Positions 18,407 to 27,554 of a stretch of 64,000 bases of DNA are shown here, piece after piece. Source of the DNA: an uncultured Merdimonas sp. (GTDB lineage Bacteria; Bacillota; Clostridia; Lachnospirales; Lachnospiraceae); assembly GCA_944378225.1 (NCBI GenBank), contig CALWGE010000001.1, forward strand, positions 1-64,000, in the 5' to 3' direction. Numbering within the stretch: the first letter of the stretch is position 1; each line of letters begins with the position of its first letter. Both the position numbers and the translations under genes were made by a program. The notes beneath the pieces were generated by a model that worked only from the letters and a program-made list of their open reading frames with translations, ran no database searches and was not told where the DNA came from.

Positions 18407-20197
18407 ATGACGGCAAAAAAGAGAAGAAGAAAGAGAAGAACGCAGGTAAACAGACGGGTTGCGCCTGTCCTGGCAGCGATGATGCTGATCGTTGTCGTGC
18501 TGATTGGTGTATTTATCAGTTTTCTTATAGAGAAATACAGCCCTTCCAAAGAGCGTATGGCATGGACAGAGTATTATTCTACACAGGGCGGCGATGAAGT
18601 GTCAGTAATTCTGAATAATGAACTGACAGACATTAAGGGGCGAATGATAGACGGCGAGGTCTATGTAACGACAGATACAGTGTATGATTATCTGAATCCC
18701 CGTTTTTATTGGGATCAGGCGGAAAATCTGTTTCTGTATACGACGCCTACTGAAGTAATCACAGCTGCTGTGGGAAGTTCTACTTATACTGTAGGAAGCC
18801 AGAGTTATACTGAGAGCTATGTCCCGGTGAAGGTAGATGGAGACACGGCCTATGTTGCTCTTGCATATGTTCAGAAGTATACAGGTCTTCAATATGAGGT
18901 TATGACAGATGAAGTGAACCGTGTCAACATAATCACTGAGTTTGGTACAGTGGATACGGCTGTTGCTAAAAAGGATGCACAGGTTCGGTATCGTGCAGGA
19001 ATTAAAAGCCCGATTCTGACGGATGTGGAAAAGGGAGACGTGCTTTATGTACTTCCGGAAGAAGAGGATATAGGAGACTGGACCAAGGTTCAGACAAAAG
19101 ATGGTTTTATCGGTTATATCCGCAGCCGCAGTCTGGGAGAAAAAGGGCAGGAGACACTGACCTCCAACTATGAAGAGCCCGTTTATACGAATATTACAAA
19201 AGACTACACGATTAATATGGCCTGGCATCAGGTGACCAATTCGGATGCGAACAGCAAGGTGCTGGAGATGATTGCCGATACGAAAGGGCTTACAACGATT
19301 TCGCCCACATGGTTTTTCCTGAGTGATAATGAAGGAAATATTGAATCGTTAGCCAGCCAGAGTTATGTAAACTATTGCCATCAGAATGGAATAGAGGTCT
19401 GGGGGCTGGTGGAAGATATCAAGTACAAGGATAGTATTGTAGATTATGAAATTCTGTCCCGTACATCTTCGCGTCAGCGTCTGGTGAATAATCTGATTGC
19501 AAAAGCCATCGAATATGATCTGGATGGCCTGAATATTGACTTTGAATATATTAATTCGGATTCTTCCAAAGCCTTTCTGCAGTTCCTGAGAGAATTGTCT
19601 ATCCGGTGCCGGCAGAACGGAATTGTGCTTTCTGTAGATAATTATCGTCCTGCAGATCATAATGAATTTTATAATCTGGAAGAACAGGGCAAAGTGGTGG
19701 ATTATGTGATTCTCATGGGGTATGATGAGCATTACGCAGGTTCGGAAGTTGCGGGCAGCGTCGCCAGCATTAACTGGGTGCGCGAGGGAATTGAGCGTGC
19801 ATTGGAACAGGTACCGGCTGAAAAGCTGATCAACGCAGTTCCTTTCTTTACCCGTCTCTGGGAAGAACGGCCGCTGACAGAGGAAGAACTGGCAGAATTG
19901 CCTTCCACTGATACAAGCACGCAGGTGAAAGTATCCAGCAAAGCATATGGTATGGATGCTATTGATCAGGTGCTGGAAACAAACGGAGCGGAAAAAACCT
20001 GGGATGAGAATGCAGGACAGTATTATGCGGAATATACGGCGGATGGAAATACCTATAAGGTATGGCTGGAAGAAGAAGACTCCATTGCACTGAAAGCATC
20101 TCTCATTAAGGAGTATAATCTGGCCGGGATCTCTGCCTGGAAGCTGGGATTTGAGCGTCAGAATATCTGGGATATTATCCTGAGATATGTAAATTAG
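18407..20197 (+). CDS. Membrane-anchored GH18 cell-wall hydrolase with SH3 domain
   Basis: 596 residues. A basic N-terminus (KKRRRKRRTQVNRR) and one membrane helix (about 18-42) anchor it with the bulk outside. Residues 60-165 resemble the copper-amine-oxidase-N/stalk domain, and about 195-245 are a bacterial SH3 domain (GDVLYVLPEEEDIGDWTKVQTKDGFIGYI). From about 270 is a GH18 barrel with the catalytic DGLNIDFE, E380 as acid. The architecture is like YaaH/YdhD/SleL spore-cortex or peptidoglycan N-acetylglucosaminidases. Wall remodelling or germination is a family-based inference. ATG follows ACAGGAGGA. An amidase gene follows. Confidence 0.88.
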   Translation: MTAKKRRRKRRTQVNRRVAPVLAAMMLIVVVLIGVFISFLIEKYSPSKERMAWTEYYSTQGGDEVSVILNNELTDIKGRMIDGEVYVTTDTVYDYLNPRFYWDQAENLFLYTTPTEVITAAVGSSTYTVGSQSYTESYVPVKVDGDTAYVALAYVQKYTGLQYEVMTDEVNRVNIITEFGTVDTAVAKKDAQVRYRAGIKSPILTDVEKGDVLYVLPEEEDIGDWTKVQTKDGFIGYIRSRSLGEKGQETLTSNYEEPVYTNITKDYTINMAWHQVTNSDANSKVLEMIADTKGLTTISPTWFFLSDNEGNIESLASQSYVNYCHQNGIEVWGLVEDIKYKDSIVDYEILSRTSSRQRLVNNLIAKAIEYDLDGLNIDFEYINSDSSKAFLQFLRELSIRCRQNGIVLSVDNYRPADHNEFYNLEEQGKVVDYVILMGYDEHYAGSEVAGSVASINWVREGIERALEQVPAEKLINAVPFFTRLWEERPLTEEELAELPSTDTSTQVKVSSKAYGMDAIDQVLETNGAEKTWDENAGQYYAEYTADGNTYKVWLEEEDSIALKASLIKEYNLAGISAWKLGFERQNIWDIILRYVN

Positions 20198-20214
20198 AAA
20201 GAAACCGTTATAGC

Positions 20215-20243
20215 CGGGAGACAGCATGCTGTCTCCCGCTTTT
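20215..20243 (+). terminator. Terminator after the GH18 gene
   Basis: A perfect 24-base palindrome, with arm CGGGAGACAGCA (20215-20226), followed by CTTTTG. Confidence 0.85.
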
Positions 20244-20306
20244 GCGCAAGAATGAAAATAAGCAATCTGCCATATATTTCTGTAAGAAATGTATGGTGGA
20301 TTTTTT

Positions 20307-21029
20307 ATGGAATTTTTGTGTGGAATAAAGGAAAAGCTGAAAAAGAAAAGCAGAAAAATCGGGGTTGGAATGGGACTTGTGGTTTTGATTGCTGCCCTGT
20401 ATTTTTCCAGGGAACGTTTCTGGGAGGAGGCCTCTTCGCAGGGTGAGAGAAAGGGAAATCTGGTTCTGATTGATGCCGGGCATGGCGGAAATGATCCTGG
20501 AAAAGTCGGGGTGGACGGAGTACTGGAAAAAGATCTGAATCTGGAGCTGGCAAAAAAACTGCAGGTACTTCTGGAACAGCAGGATATGGAGGTTATGCTT
20601 GTCCGTGAGGAGGACAGAGGGCTTTATGACGAAGGGGCTTCCAATAAGAAAGCTCAGGATATGAAGCGGCGCTGTGAACTGATTAACCAGGAACAGCCGC
20701 TCTGCGTTGTCAGTATCCATCAGAACAGCTATCATGAGGAAAGTATTCAGGGAGCTCAGGTTTTTTATTACAGCTCTTCCAAAGAAAGCGAACGCCTGGC
20801 ATCGCTTCTTCAGACAGAACTGGTGCGGGGACTGAATCCCGAAAACACAAGGCAGGCAAAAGCAAATGATACATATTATCTTCTGAAAAAAACGCAGGTA
20901 CCGATAGTTATTGTAGAATGCGGTTTCCTGAGCAACTGGGAAGACTGTGCAAAGCTTCAGGATGAAAATTATCAGGATAAGCTGGTCTGGGCGATTCATA
21001 TGGGGATTCTCAGATATATGAATTCGTGA
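20307..21029 (+). CDS. N-acetylmuramoyl-L-alanine amidase (Amidase_3, CwlD-like)
   Basis: 240 residues from ATG 20307 (GGTGGA lies upstream; ATG 20289 would add six residues). A basic N-terminus and one hydrophobic helix (about 18-35) serve as signal anchor. The Amidase_3 zinc site is complete: H in DAGHGG, E in KDLNLELAKK, H in VSIHQN, and the catalytic E in VIVECGFLSN. The length and single domain resemble CwlD, which makes muramic-delta-lactam in spore cortex, but vegetative amidases share this form. It lies downstream of the GH18 hydrolase behind a terminator. Confidence 0.88.
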   Translation: MEFLCGIKEKLKKKSRKIGVGMGLVVLIAALYFSRERFWEEASSQGERKGNLVLIDAGHGGNDPGKVGVDGVLEKDLNLELAKKLQVLLEQQDMEVMLVREEDRGLYDEGASNKKAQDMKRRCELINQEQPLCVVSIHQNSYHEESIQGAQVFYYSSSKESERLASLLQTELVRGLNPENTRQAKANDTYYLLKKTQVPIVIVECGFLSNWEDCAKLQDENYQDKLVWAIHMGILRYMNS

Positions 21030-21034
21030 TTTCG

Positions 21035-21063
21035 TTGCCAAGTGTCTGAAAAAATGCTATAAT
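21035..21063 (+). promoter_or_regulatory. Promoter for rpiB-upp
   Basis: TTGCCA (21035-21040), a 17-base spacer and TATAAT (21058-21063) with an extended TGC. The leader contains a small hairpin, CGGCAGG/CCTGCCG (21087-21104). Confidence 0.85.
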
Positions 21064-21141
21064 TTCAAACAGAAATGAGTGCGATTCGGCAGGGTCTCCT
21101 GCCGGATTGCGGCGAAAAATATTTTACAGGAGGACAGACAA

Positions 21142-21588
21142 ATGATAGCATTGGGATGCGATCATGGCGGTTATGATCTGATGCAGGAAGTCATTGCTTA
21201 TCTGGACAAGCAGGGAGTTGCTTACAAAAATCTGGGATGCGGCAACAATCACGATTCCGTGGACTATCCTGATTATGGAAGAAAAGTGGTAGAGGCTATA
21301 AAGAGCGGAGAATGTGAAAAGGGAATTGTAATCTGCGGAACGGGAATCGGAATTTCCATCACCTGTAACCGTTATCCCGGTATCCGTGCGGCGCTCTGCA
21401 GCGACTGCTTCAGTGCCCAGGCAACGAGAGAACATAATGATGCCAATATTCTGGCTATGGGAGGACGAGTAGTAGGACCGGGCCTGGCTGTTAAAATTGT
21501 AGATACATTCCTGAATACAGAATTTTCAGAAGATGAGAGACACAAGAGAAGAATCCGCAAAATTGAGGAATACCAGAGAGAGGATTAA
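21142..21588 (+). CDS. rpiB: Ribose-5-phosphate isomerase B
   Basis: 148 residues from ATG 21142, directed by CAGGAGGA; the family starts with [13 protein letters not shown]. Key motifs are [24 protein letters not shown] (the active-site Cys/Gly loop) and the [18 protein letters not shown] segment. It interconverts ribulose 5-phosphate and ribose 5-phosphate, supplying ribose for PRPP and nucleotides. It lies 5 bases before upp, which uses PRPP. A longer frame from 21079 lacks a ribosome site. Confidence 0.95.
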   Translation: MIALGCDHGGYDLMQEVIAYLDKQGVAYKNLGCGNNHDSVDYPDYGRKVVEAIKSGECEKGIVICGTGIGISITCNRYPGIRAALCSDCFSAQATREHNDANILAMGGRVVGPGLAVKIVDTFLNTEFSEDERHKRRIRKIEEYQRED

Positions 21589-21593
21589 GAAGA

Positions 21594-22223
21594 ATGTCAA
21601 AAGCAGTAGTAATGGATCATCCGCTGATTCAGCATAAGATTGGTGTTATCCGGCGTAAAGAGACGGGTTCCAGAGATTTTCGTGCGATGATAGGAGAGAT
21701 TGCCAGCCTGATTACGTATGAGGCTACAAAGGAACTGAAGCTTCAGGATGTGGAAATTGAAACGCCTATCTGCAGAACGACGGTAAAAGAGCTGGCCGGA
21801 AAGAAGATGGCGATTGTACCGATTCTGCGTGCGGGACTTGGTATGGTAGACGGGATGCTGGCCATGATTCCGTCAGCAAAGGTGGGACACATCGGTCTGT
21901 ACCGCAATGAGGAGACTCTTGAGCCGGTAGAGTATTATTGCAAGCTTCCGGCTGACTGCAGCGAAAGAGATGTGTTTGTAGTAGATCCTATGCTGGCCAC
22001 AGGAGGATCTGCCGTGGCAGCGATTGAGATGCTGAAAGCACGCGGAGTAAAAAATATCCGTTTTCTCTGCATTATCGCAGCACCGGAAGGAGTAAAGAAG
22101 ATGCAGGAAGCTCACCCGGACGTAGATCTCTATATCGGAGCTCTGGATGATCATCTGAACGAACATGGTTATATCGTCCCGGGATTGGGAGACGCGGGAG
22201 ATCGTATATTCGGTACAAAATAG
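21594..22223 (+). CDS. upp: Uracil phosphoribosyltransferase
   Basis: 209 residues, the family length. It shows [21 protein letters not shown] near the start, the PRPP loop [11 protein letters not shown], and the C-terminal [17 protein letters not shown] uracil-binding end. It makes UMP from uracil and PRPP. Operon with rpiB, and close to a dCMP deaminase: pyrimidine salvage. Confidence 0.97.
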   Translation: MSKAVVMDHPLIQHKIGVIRRKETGSRDFRAMIGEIASLITYEATKELKLQDVEIETPICRTTVKELAGKKMAIVPILRAGLGMVDGMLAMIPSAKVGHIGLYRNEETLEPVEYYCKLPADCSERDVFVVDPMLATGGSAVAAIEMLKARGVKNIRFLCIIAAPEGVKKMQEAHPDVDLYIGALDDHLNEHGYIVPGLGDAGDRIFGTK

Positions 22224-22246
22224 GACAGATGTCTGGCAACGGTAGG

Positions 22247-22272
22247 ATCCGAACGATGTCGGATGCTTTTGC
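22247..22272 (+). terminator. Weak terminator after upp
   Basis: ATCCGA (22247-22252) pairs with TCGGAT (22259-22264), then GCTTTTG. The short stem makes partial termination likely. Confidence 0.45.
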
Positions 22273-22306
22273 CTGAAGCCGGCATCAGAGGGAATAAGGA
22301 GGATTC

Positions 22307-22792
22307 ATGGGAGAAAAACGACAGGACTACATCAGCTGGGATGAATATTTCATGGGAGTAGCCATGCTTTCCGGAATGCGTTCCAAGGATCCGAATACGC
22401 AGGTAGGAGCCTGCATTGTGAGTCAGGATAATAAAATTCTGTCTATGGGATATAACGGATTCCCCAAGGGCTGTAATGATGATGAGTTTCCCTGGGCCAG
22501 AATCGGGGAGAGTAATGAGACAAAATACCCGTTTGTGACTCATGCGGAGCTGAACGCGATTCTGAATTACCGGGGAGGCAGTCTGGAAGGAGCCAAGATT
22601 TACGTGGCTCTCTTCCCCTGCAATGAGTGTGCCAAGGCTATCATTCAGGCAGGGCTGAAAACGGTGGTCTATGCTTCGGATAAATATGCAGATACAGCTG
22701 CGACGCTGGCATCCAAGCGGATGTTCCGTGCGGCAGGAGTGGAGCTCGTGCCTTATCTGCATACAGGGCGTAAAATTGAACTGGAAGTATGA
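22307..22792 (+). CDS. comEB: dCMP deaminase (ComEB-like)
   Basis: 161 residues. The zinc site is THAELN plus PCNECAKAI, with SKDPNTQVGACIV and MGYNGFPKGCNDDEFPWAR as ComEB/dCMP deaminase hallmarks. It turns dCMP into dUMP for thymidylate synthesis. In Bacillus the homologue lies in the competence operon, but here no competence genes are nearby. A good AAGGAGG precedes the ATG. Confidence 0.93.
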   Translation: MGEKRQDYISWDEYFMGVAMLSGMRSKDPNTQVGACIVSQDNKILSMGYNGFPKGCNDDEFPWARIGESNETKYPFVTHAELNAILNYRGGSLEGAKIYVALFPCNECAKAIIQAGLKTVVYASDKYADTAATLASKRMFRAAGVELVPYLHTGRKIELEV

Positions 22793-22868
22793 TGGCAGAT
22801 TGATAATATGATATCTGTCCGGTTCCGGACGAAGCCGGAAATTCAAAAACACAGGGAGGAACAGAAAT

Positions 22869-23717
22869 ATGTCTTTTGTTACATCGGAAAAGATGCTTCT
22901 GGACGCACAGAAGGGCGGTTATGCTGTGGGTGCGTTCAATGTGGAGAATATGGAGATGGTGATGGCGGTTATCGCGGCTGCTGAAGAGCTGAGAGCTCCT
23001 CTGATGATGCAGACAACTCCGTCTACGATTAAATATGCGGGGCTGGATATGTATCTGGCTAATGTAAAGGCTGCAGCTGAGCGTGCCAGTGTTCCGGTGT
23101 GTCTGCACCTGGATCACGGAGACAGTTTTGACCTGGCGATGCGGGCGCTGCGCGTAGGATATACCTCTATTATGATTGACGGTTCCCATAATGTATTTGA
23201 AGAGAATATCGCAGTAACCAAGGCAGTGGCAGATGCCTGCCGTCCGTCCGGCATCCCGGTAGAAGCTGAGCTTGGAAAAGTTGGCGGCAAAGAGGATGAT
23301 CTGGATGGCGGAAACGGCGGTTATACGGATCCTCAGGAAGCGGCAGAATTTGTGGAGCGCACGGGGGTAAGTTCTCTGGCAGTGGCTATTGGAACAGCCC
23401 ATGGAGTATATAAGGGAGTTCCGAAGCTTGACCTGGATCGTCTGGCGGAGATTCGCAAGGTAGTGTCGATCCCGCTGGTTCTGCATGGAGCGAGCGGCCT
23501 GTCAGAAGAGGCGGTTGTAGAAAGTATTAAGCGTGGAATCTGTAAGGTGAATTTCGCTACAGAGCTTCGTATTGCTTATACGGAAGGTGTGCGGGAGTTC
23601 CTGGCGGCCAATCCGGATGCTTTTGATCCGAAGAAGTACGGAAAGCCGGCCATGGAGAAAGTAAAGGAGATTGTAAAGCTGCGTATGACGATGTGCGGCT
23701 GTGTGGGTAAGGCTTAA
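22869..23717 (+). CDS. fba: Class II fructose-bisphosphate (or tagatose-bisphosphate) aldolase
   Basis: 282 residues, in the GatY/KbaY/FbaA-type class II family. Zinc ligands are visible in HLDHGDS, the IGTAHG loop and LHGASG; VPVEAELGKVGG and DPQEAAEFVERTG are family landmarks. The enzyme splits ketose 1,6-bisphosphate to glyceraldehyde 3-phosphate and dihydroxyacetone phosphate. Substrate specificity cannot be settled by eye; with no galactitol genes near, the glycolytic role is more likely. GGAGGAACAG precedes the ATG. Confidence 0.93.
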   Translation: MSFVTSEKMLLDAQKGGYAVGAFNVENMEMVMAVIAAAEELRAPLMMQTTPSTIKYAGLDMYLANVKAAAERASVPVCLHLDHGDSFDLAMRALRVGYTSIMIDGSHNVFEENIAVTKAVADACRPSGIPVEAELGKVGGKEDDLDGGNGGYTDPQEAAEFVERTGVSSLAVAIGTAHGVYKGVPKLDLDRLAEIRKVVSIPLVLHGASGLSEEAVVESIKRGICKVNFATELRIAYTEGVREFLAANPDAFDPKKYGKPAMEKVKEIVKLRMTMCGCVGKA

Positions 23718-23736
23718 AGCAGAGTTATGGATATTT

Positions 23737-23785
23737 ACGGACATCCTGTCGCTGAGAACAGAAGGCAGGGTGTCCGTACCGTAAA
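23737..23785 (+). terminator. Hairpin after fba
   Basis: ACGGACAtCCTG (23737-23748) pairs with CAGGgTGTCCGT (23766-23777), a strong stem. There is no T-run on the plus side, so termination may need Rho or be partial. Confidence 0.5.
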
Positions 23786-23812
23786 GGAGCCGGAAGGCAG
23801 AAGGGGGAAGGC

Positions 23813-24082
23813 ATGAAGGTTTCGCAGTTGGAGAGGTTTTACAGGGATGGAATGGAGCATCTGAAGGAACAGAAAAAGAGACAGGAACAGGAACGCCTGG
23901 AGCGGTCCGTGAAGCGGGCGATGCAGGAGCAGAAGATGCTCTGCTATAAAAGTTTTCAGGAAGAGAGAGAATCCTGGAAGCGGGAACTCCGCCTGGTGGA
24001 GGAGGAACTGGAAAGAATTACAGATCAGGCAGTTTCTCTGAGAAAGCATGTAATGGAATTGCAGGAGCGAAAAAACGGGTAA
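23813..24082 (+). CDS. Small coiled-coil protein, unknown function
   Basis: 89 residues, almost wholly charged helix: repeated Glu/Lys/Arg/Gln with Leu spacing over about residues 5-85, no membrane segment and no signal. I do not recognise a family. AGAAGGGGGAAGG precedes the ATG and codon use is like its neighbours, so it is probably real. It lies 18 bases before the GT-C membrane protein and is likely co-transcribed. Confidence 0.65.
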   Translation: MKVSQLERFYRDGMEHLKEQKKRQEQERLERSVKRAMQEQKMLCYKSFQEERESWKRELRLVEEELERITDQAVSLRKHVMELQERKNG

Positions 24083-24100
24083 AGAGAGCGGCATTAATTT

Positions 24101-25897
24101 ATGGAAGAAAGACAGACGGACATGCAGAAAAGTACATGGAACATAAGAAACACGACAGAGACAGGACGATGGATGACGGGGCGCCGAAGGCAGCATCTGA
24201 TTTTTATCGGCCTGTTTCTGGTTCTCCAACTTATTTTTATATGGAGAAGTTTTTATGGCTTTAATACGGCAGATGAAATGTATTTCATTGGGACTTCGGA
24301 ACGTATTTTCCGGGGAGAAAAAATTCTGATTGATGAGTGGAATCCGACACAGCAGCTTTGCACTTTTCTTCTTCATCCACTTTACTGTATGATGCGTCTG
24401 TTTCTGGGATCTACAGAAGGAATTGTGATGGCCAGCCGGTTTCTGTATCTGGCGTATGCAGCGGTGCTGACGCTGTTTTTCTATCTGCGGTTTCAGAAAA
24501 GAGGGTATGTTTCTTTTGGCCCTGTGTTTCTTTTTATGATCTTTGCGCCGTTCAGCATCTGCGCCATGTCCTATAACTCTATTGAGTTCGGAATTCTGCC
24601 GGTGCTGCTGGCAGTGCTTTCAGCAAAGATGGAACATTCGATTCCGGAATATATTCTGTGCGGAATTCTGATGGCGGTTATTGTACTGGCAAATCCCTTT
24701 GCGATACTGATGTATGCCGCTTATGGACTGATCTGTCTTTTCTGCACGCTTCGAGGCAGACGGAAGGGAACTGAGACGGAGGGAGCTCTTCGCTTCAGCA
24801 GTTTTCTCTGGATGACGCTTGGGGCAGGAATGATACTGGTTCTGTTTCTGATCTTTGTGTTTCAGAGAGGTACGCTTGCTGAAGTGATGGCAAATGTACC
24901 GCATATTGTGGGGGATTCGGAGCATCAGCAGGATTACTGGTATAAGACCTGGAGATATTTTGAACTCTGCTTCAAAAATTATAAGTATATGTTCCTGATC
25001 CTTTTTGCGGTCTATGGGGCTACGTTCCTTGACAGAAACAGGTGCCGGCATGGACTGATTTATATGGTTCTGGCTTCAGCAGCAGTTCTGCCGTATCTGA
25101 TTTACTATGGTTTTATTTTTGAACATATTGCTGTAAACTATCAGATGCTGCCGCTGGCCTTCTGGTGTCTGGAAGCTTATCTGGTGACAGAGAAAAAGGA
25201 TAAGCGGCTCTTTTACTGGTGGTTTCTGCCGGCGATGGTGTTTACTGTGATTGTGCAGTATGCGACGAATACAGGAATTGTAACTCTTAGTGTGGCATAT
25301 GGTATGTGTTCCTGGGCAGGATTGATTTTTGTGGCAGACTGGTTCAGGGAACAGAGGTCTGCGCGATCAGCCTTTCGAAAGCAGGCTGCATCAGTCTGTG
25401 TAGCGGTTGTAGTGCTGGTTCAGTTTGCAGGAACTTTCTTTCTCCGTATGACTTATGCCTGGGGCGATGAGCGGGTATGGAGTCTGACGCAGCAGATGGA
25501 TCGGGGACCGCTGAAAGGCGTCTGGACCACGTCTGACACGGCGGAGTGGTATGAGAAGGTTCTGGATGAGCTGGATATGCTGAAGCTTACGCCGGAAGAT
25601 GAAATTATGGTTGTGGGCGTGGCGCCCTGGATTTATCTGGAAGTGGACGCCGGCTGCGGAAATTACTCTACCTGGCAGGTACATGAGAACAGTACCCAGC
25701 TGTATGATTACTACGCACTTCATCCGGATAAGTTCCCGGATGTGATCTATATGGCGCACTGGGCTGATGTATTTTTGGCGTGCGAACTTTCCAATCAGTT
25801 TCTGGACAAAGGATATACAGTTGTGTATCAGGGAACGGGGACAGTGATGATGTCTCCGGAGCGGGCAGCCATATGGCAGACGGAGCAGGAACTATAA
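24101..25897 (+). CDS. Polytopic membrane protein, GT-C glycosyltransferase-like
   Basis: 598 residues. A hydrophilic start is followed by about 10-12 hydrophobic helices from residue 34 to about 450 and a C-terminal soluble part (about 465-598). In the first outer loop NTADEMYFIG has the acidic pair typical of GT-C enzymes that use polyprenyl-phosphate sugars (GT39/GT83-like). Such enzymes add sugars to wall polymers, lipids or proteins outside the membrane; the acceptor here is unknown. The start lacks a strong ribosome site; ATG 24122 or 24170 are alternatives. It is preceded by a coiled-coil gene and followed by a two-component system. Confidence 0.68.
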   Translation: MEERQTDMQKSTWNIRNTTETGRWMTGRRRQHLIFIGLFLVLQLIFIWRSFYGFNTADEMYFIGTSERIFRGEKILIDEWNPTQQLCTFLLHPLYCMMRLFLGSTEGIVMASRFLYLAYAAVLTLFFYLRFQKRGYVSFGPVFLFMIFAPFSICAMSYNSIEFGILPVLLAVLSAKMEHSIPEYILCGILMAVIVLANPFAILMYAAYGLICLFCTLRGRRKGTETEGALRFSSFLWMTLGAGMILVLFLIFVFQRGTLAEVMANVPHIVGDSEHQQDYWYKTWRYFELCFKNYKYMFLILFAVYGATFLDRNRCRHGLIYMVLASAAVLPYLIYYGFIFEHIAVNYQMLPLAFWCLEAYLVTEKKDKRLFYWWFLPAMVFTVIVQYATNTGIVTLSVAYGMCSWAGLIFVADWFREQRSARSAFRKQAASVCVAVVVLVQFAGTFFLRMTYAWGDERVWSLTQQMDRGPLKGVWTTSDTAEWYEKVLDELDMLKLTPEDEIMVVGVAPWIYLEVDAGCGNYSTWQVHENSTQLYDYYALHPDKFPDVIYMAHWADVFLACELSNQFLDKGYTVVYQGTGTVMMSPERAAIWQTEQEL

Positions 25898-26012
25898 TTG
25901 TAACTGTGGTTTCAGTTTTGTGTCAGAAGTTCTTTTGCTGCACAAATTGTGATTGTTTTAGAAAAAATTTAGAATTTTTGTCATCTTTTCCTCACAGAAG
26001 CCTGGATTCCTA

Positions 26013-26021
26013 TGGTATAAT
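26013..26021 (+). promoter_or_regulatory. Extended -10 promoter for the two-component operon
   Basis: TGGTATAAT, 37 bases before the kinase ATG, with no clear -35. Confidence 0.6.
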
Positions 26022-26057
26022 ATTAAAAGATACTACAGGATAGGAGCTGATCTGCTC

Positions 26058-27554
26058 ATGAAACTTCGTTCAAAATTGATCATTACCTTTCTGATTTTGA
26101 TTCTGGTACCGGTCTTATTTACCACAGCTGCATTTTTCGGATTCAGTCATTATCAGATTAATTCCATAAAAAAGCTGTATGGGGTGGAAAATGTCACCTA
26201 TGAGACGATTTCCAATACGACTGCCATGCTCAGCCGTATAACCAGAGAGGCTTATGATAATATGCGGGAAAAGGCGGAAGAAGATCCCGATGCTTTTGAA
26301 GACCCGTCATACCTGAATACGGTGAATCTTGATCTGGAGACCCGATATTCTTTTCTGGCGGTGCGCAAGGATGACAGCTATATCTATGTGGGGCATAAGG
26401 AGGATCAGACAGAACTTCTGGACAGTCTGCCGGAATATGGTTCCCACGATACAGATCAGGATCAGGATGTGGGAATTTATATTGGAGGCAGTCTTCAGGC
26501 GCTGGTGCGTCAGCTGGATTTTCGCTTTACGGACGGTTCGGAAGGAAGCGCTTTTATTGTCACCTCCATCAGTGGAATGATTCCGGAAGTGGAATCTCTG
26601 ATTATGGATGTGGTAATGGTTCTGGCTATGATATTGATTTTCACCAGCATGATTCTTACGGCCTGGATTTACAAGAGTATCGTAACTCCCATACATCATC
26701 TTCAGGTGGCCACAAAGAAGATTACGGACGGCAATCTGGATTTTGAGATGCCGGCCGGGGGCGAGGATGAGATTGGTGAGCTCTGTACAGATTTTGAGGA
26801 AATGCGGCGCAGGCTGAAGGAATCCGCAGAAGAAAAGCTGGAAGCGGAGAAACAGAACCGGGAGCTGATCAGCAATATTTCACACGATCTGAAGACTCCG
26901 ATTACTGCGGTCAAAGGGTACGTGGAAGGACTGATGGATGGCGTGGCAGATACGCCGGAAAAACAGGAGAAATACATCCGGACCATTTATAATAAAGCGA
27001 ACGACATGGAACGGCTGATTAATGAGCTGACCTTTTATTCCAAGATAGATACGAACCGCATTCCCTACCATTTTGATCGAATTAATGTGAATGACTATTT
27101 CTCTGACTGTGTGGAAGAATTGTCCATAGAGCTGGAGGAGCAGAATATCGAGCTGGCTTATTTCAACTATGTGGATGAAGATGTGCAGGTCATCGCAGAT
27201 GCGGAACAGATCAAACGTGTTATCAATAATATTGTGAGCAATTCCATAAAATATATAGACAAGCCCAAGGGATATATTAATATCCGCGTGAAGGACGTGG
27301 GTGATTTTGTTCAGGTAGAGATTGAAGATAATGGCAAGGGGATTGCAACAAAGGATTTGCCGTTGATTTTTAATCGTTTTTACAGAACAGATGCTTCCCG
27401 GAATTCTTCCAAGGGCGGAAGCGGAATCGGTCTTTCCATTGTGAAAAAGGTGATTGAAGATCACGGAGGAAAGGTATGGGCTACAAGTAAGGAAAATACA
27501 GGAACAGTCATGTATTTTGTTCTTAGAAAATATCAGGAGGTACCAGTCACATGA
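26058..27554 (+). CDS. Sensor histidine kinase
   Basis: 498 residues. TM1 is at about 7-30, an extracellular sensor at about 31-180 (acidic, dCache-like in size), TM2 at about 183-207, then HAMP (about 208-260), HisKA with H276 in SNISHDLKTPITAVKGY, and HATPase with N, G1 (EDNGKGI) and G2 (SSKGGSGIGLSIV) boxes. It should phosphorylate the OmpR-type regulator whose start codon overlaps its stop (ATGA). The stimulus is unknown. All catalytic boxes are intact. Confidence 0.93.
   Translation: MKLRSKLIITFLILILVPVLFTTAAFFGFSHYQINSIKKLYGVENVTYETISNTTAMLSRITREAYDNMREKAEEDPDAFEDPSYLNTVNLDLETRYSFLAVRKDDSYIYVGHKEDQTELLDSLPEYGSHDTDQDQDVGIYIGGSLQALVRQLDFRFTDGSEGSAFIVTSISGMIPEVESLIMDVVMVLAMILIFTSMILTAWIYKSIVTPIHHLQVATKKITDGNLDFEMPAGGEDEIGELCTDFEEMRRRLKESAEEKLEAEKQNRELISNISHDLKTPITAVKGYVEGLMDGVADTPEKQEKYIRTIYNKANDMERLINELTFYSKIDTNRIPYHFDRINVNDYFSDCVEELSIELEEQNIELAYFNYVDEDVQVIADAEQIKRVINNIVSNSIKYIDKPKGYINIRVKDVGDFVQVEIEDNGKGIATKDLPLIFNRFYRTDASRNSSKGGSGIGLSIVKKVIEDHGGKVWATSKENTGTVMYFVLRKYQEVPVT

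Noticed and set aside
17845..18597. Open frames of 100-150 codons on both strands through the 101-bp repeats
   Set aside because: They overlap each other, repeat the same Arg/Pro/Ser-rich peptides, lack ribosome sites and do not resemble a family. They are best read as by-products of the GC-rich repeats.
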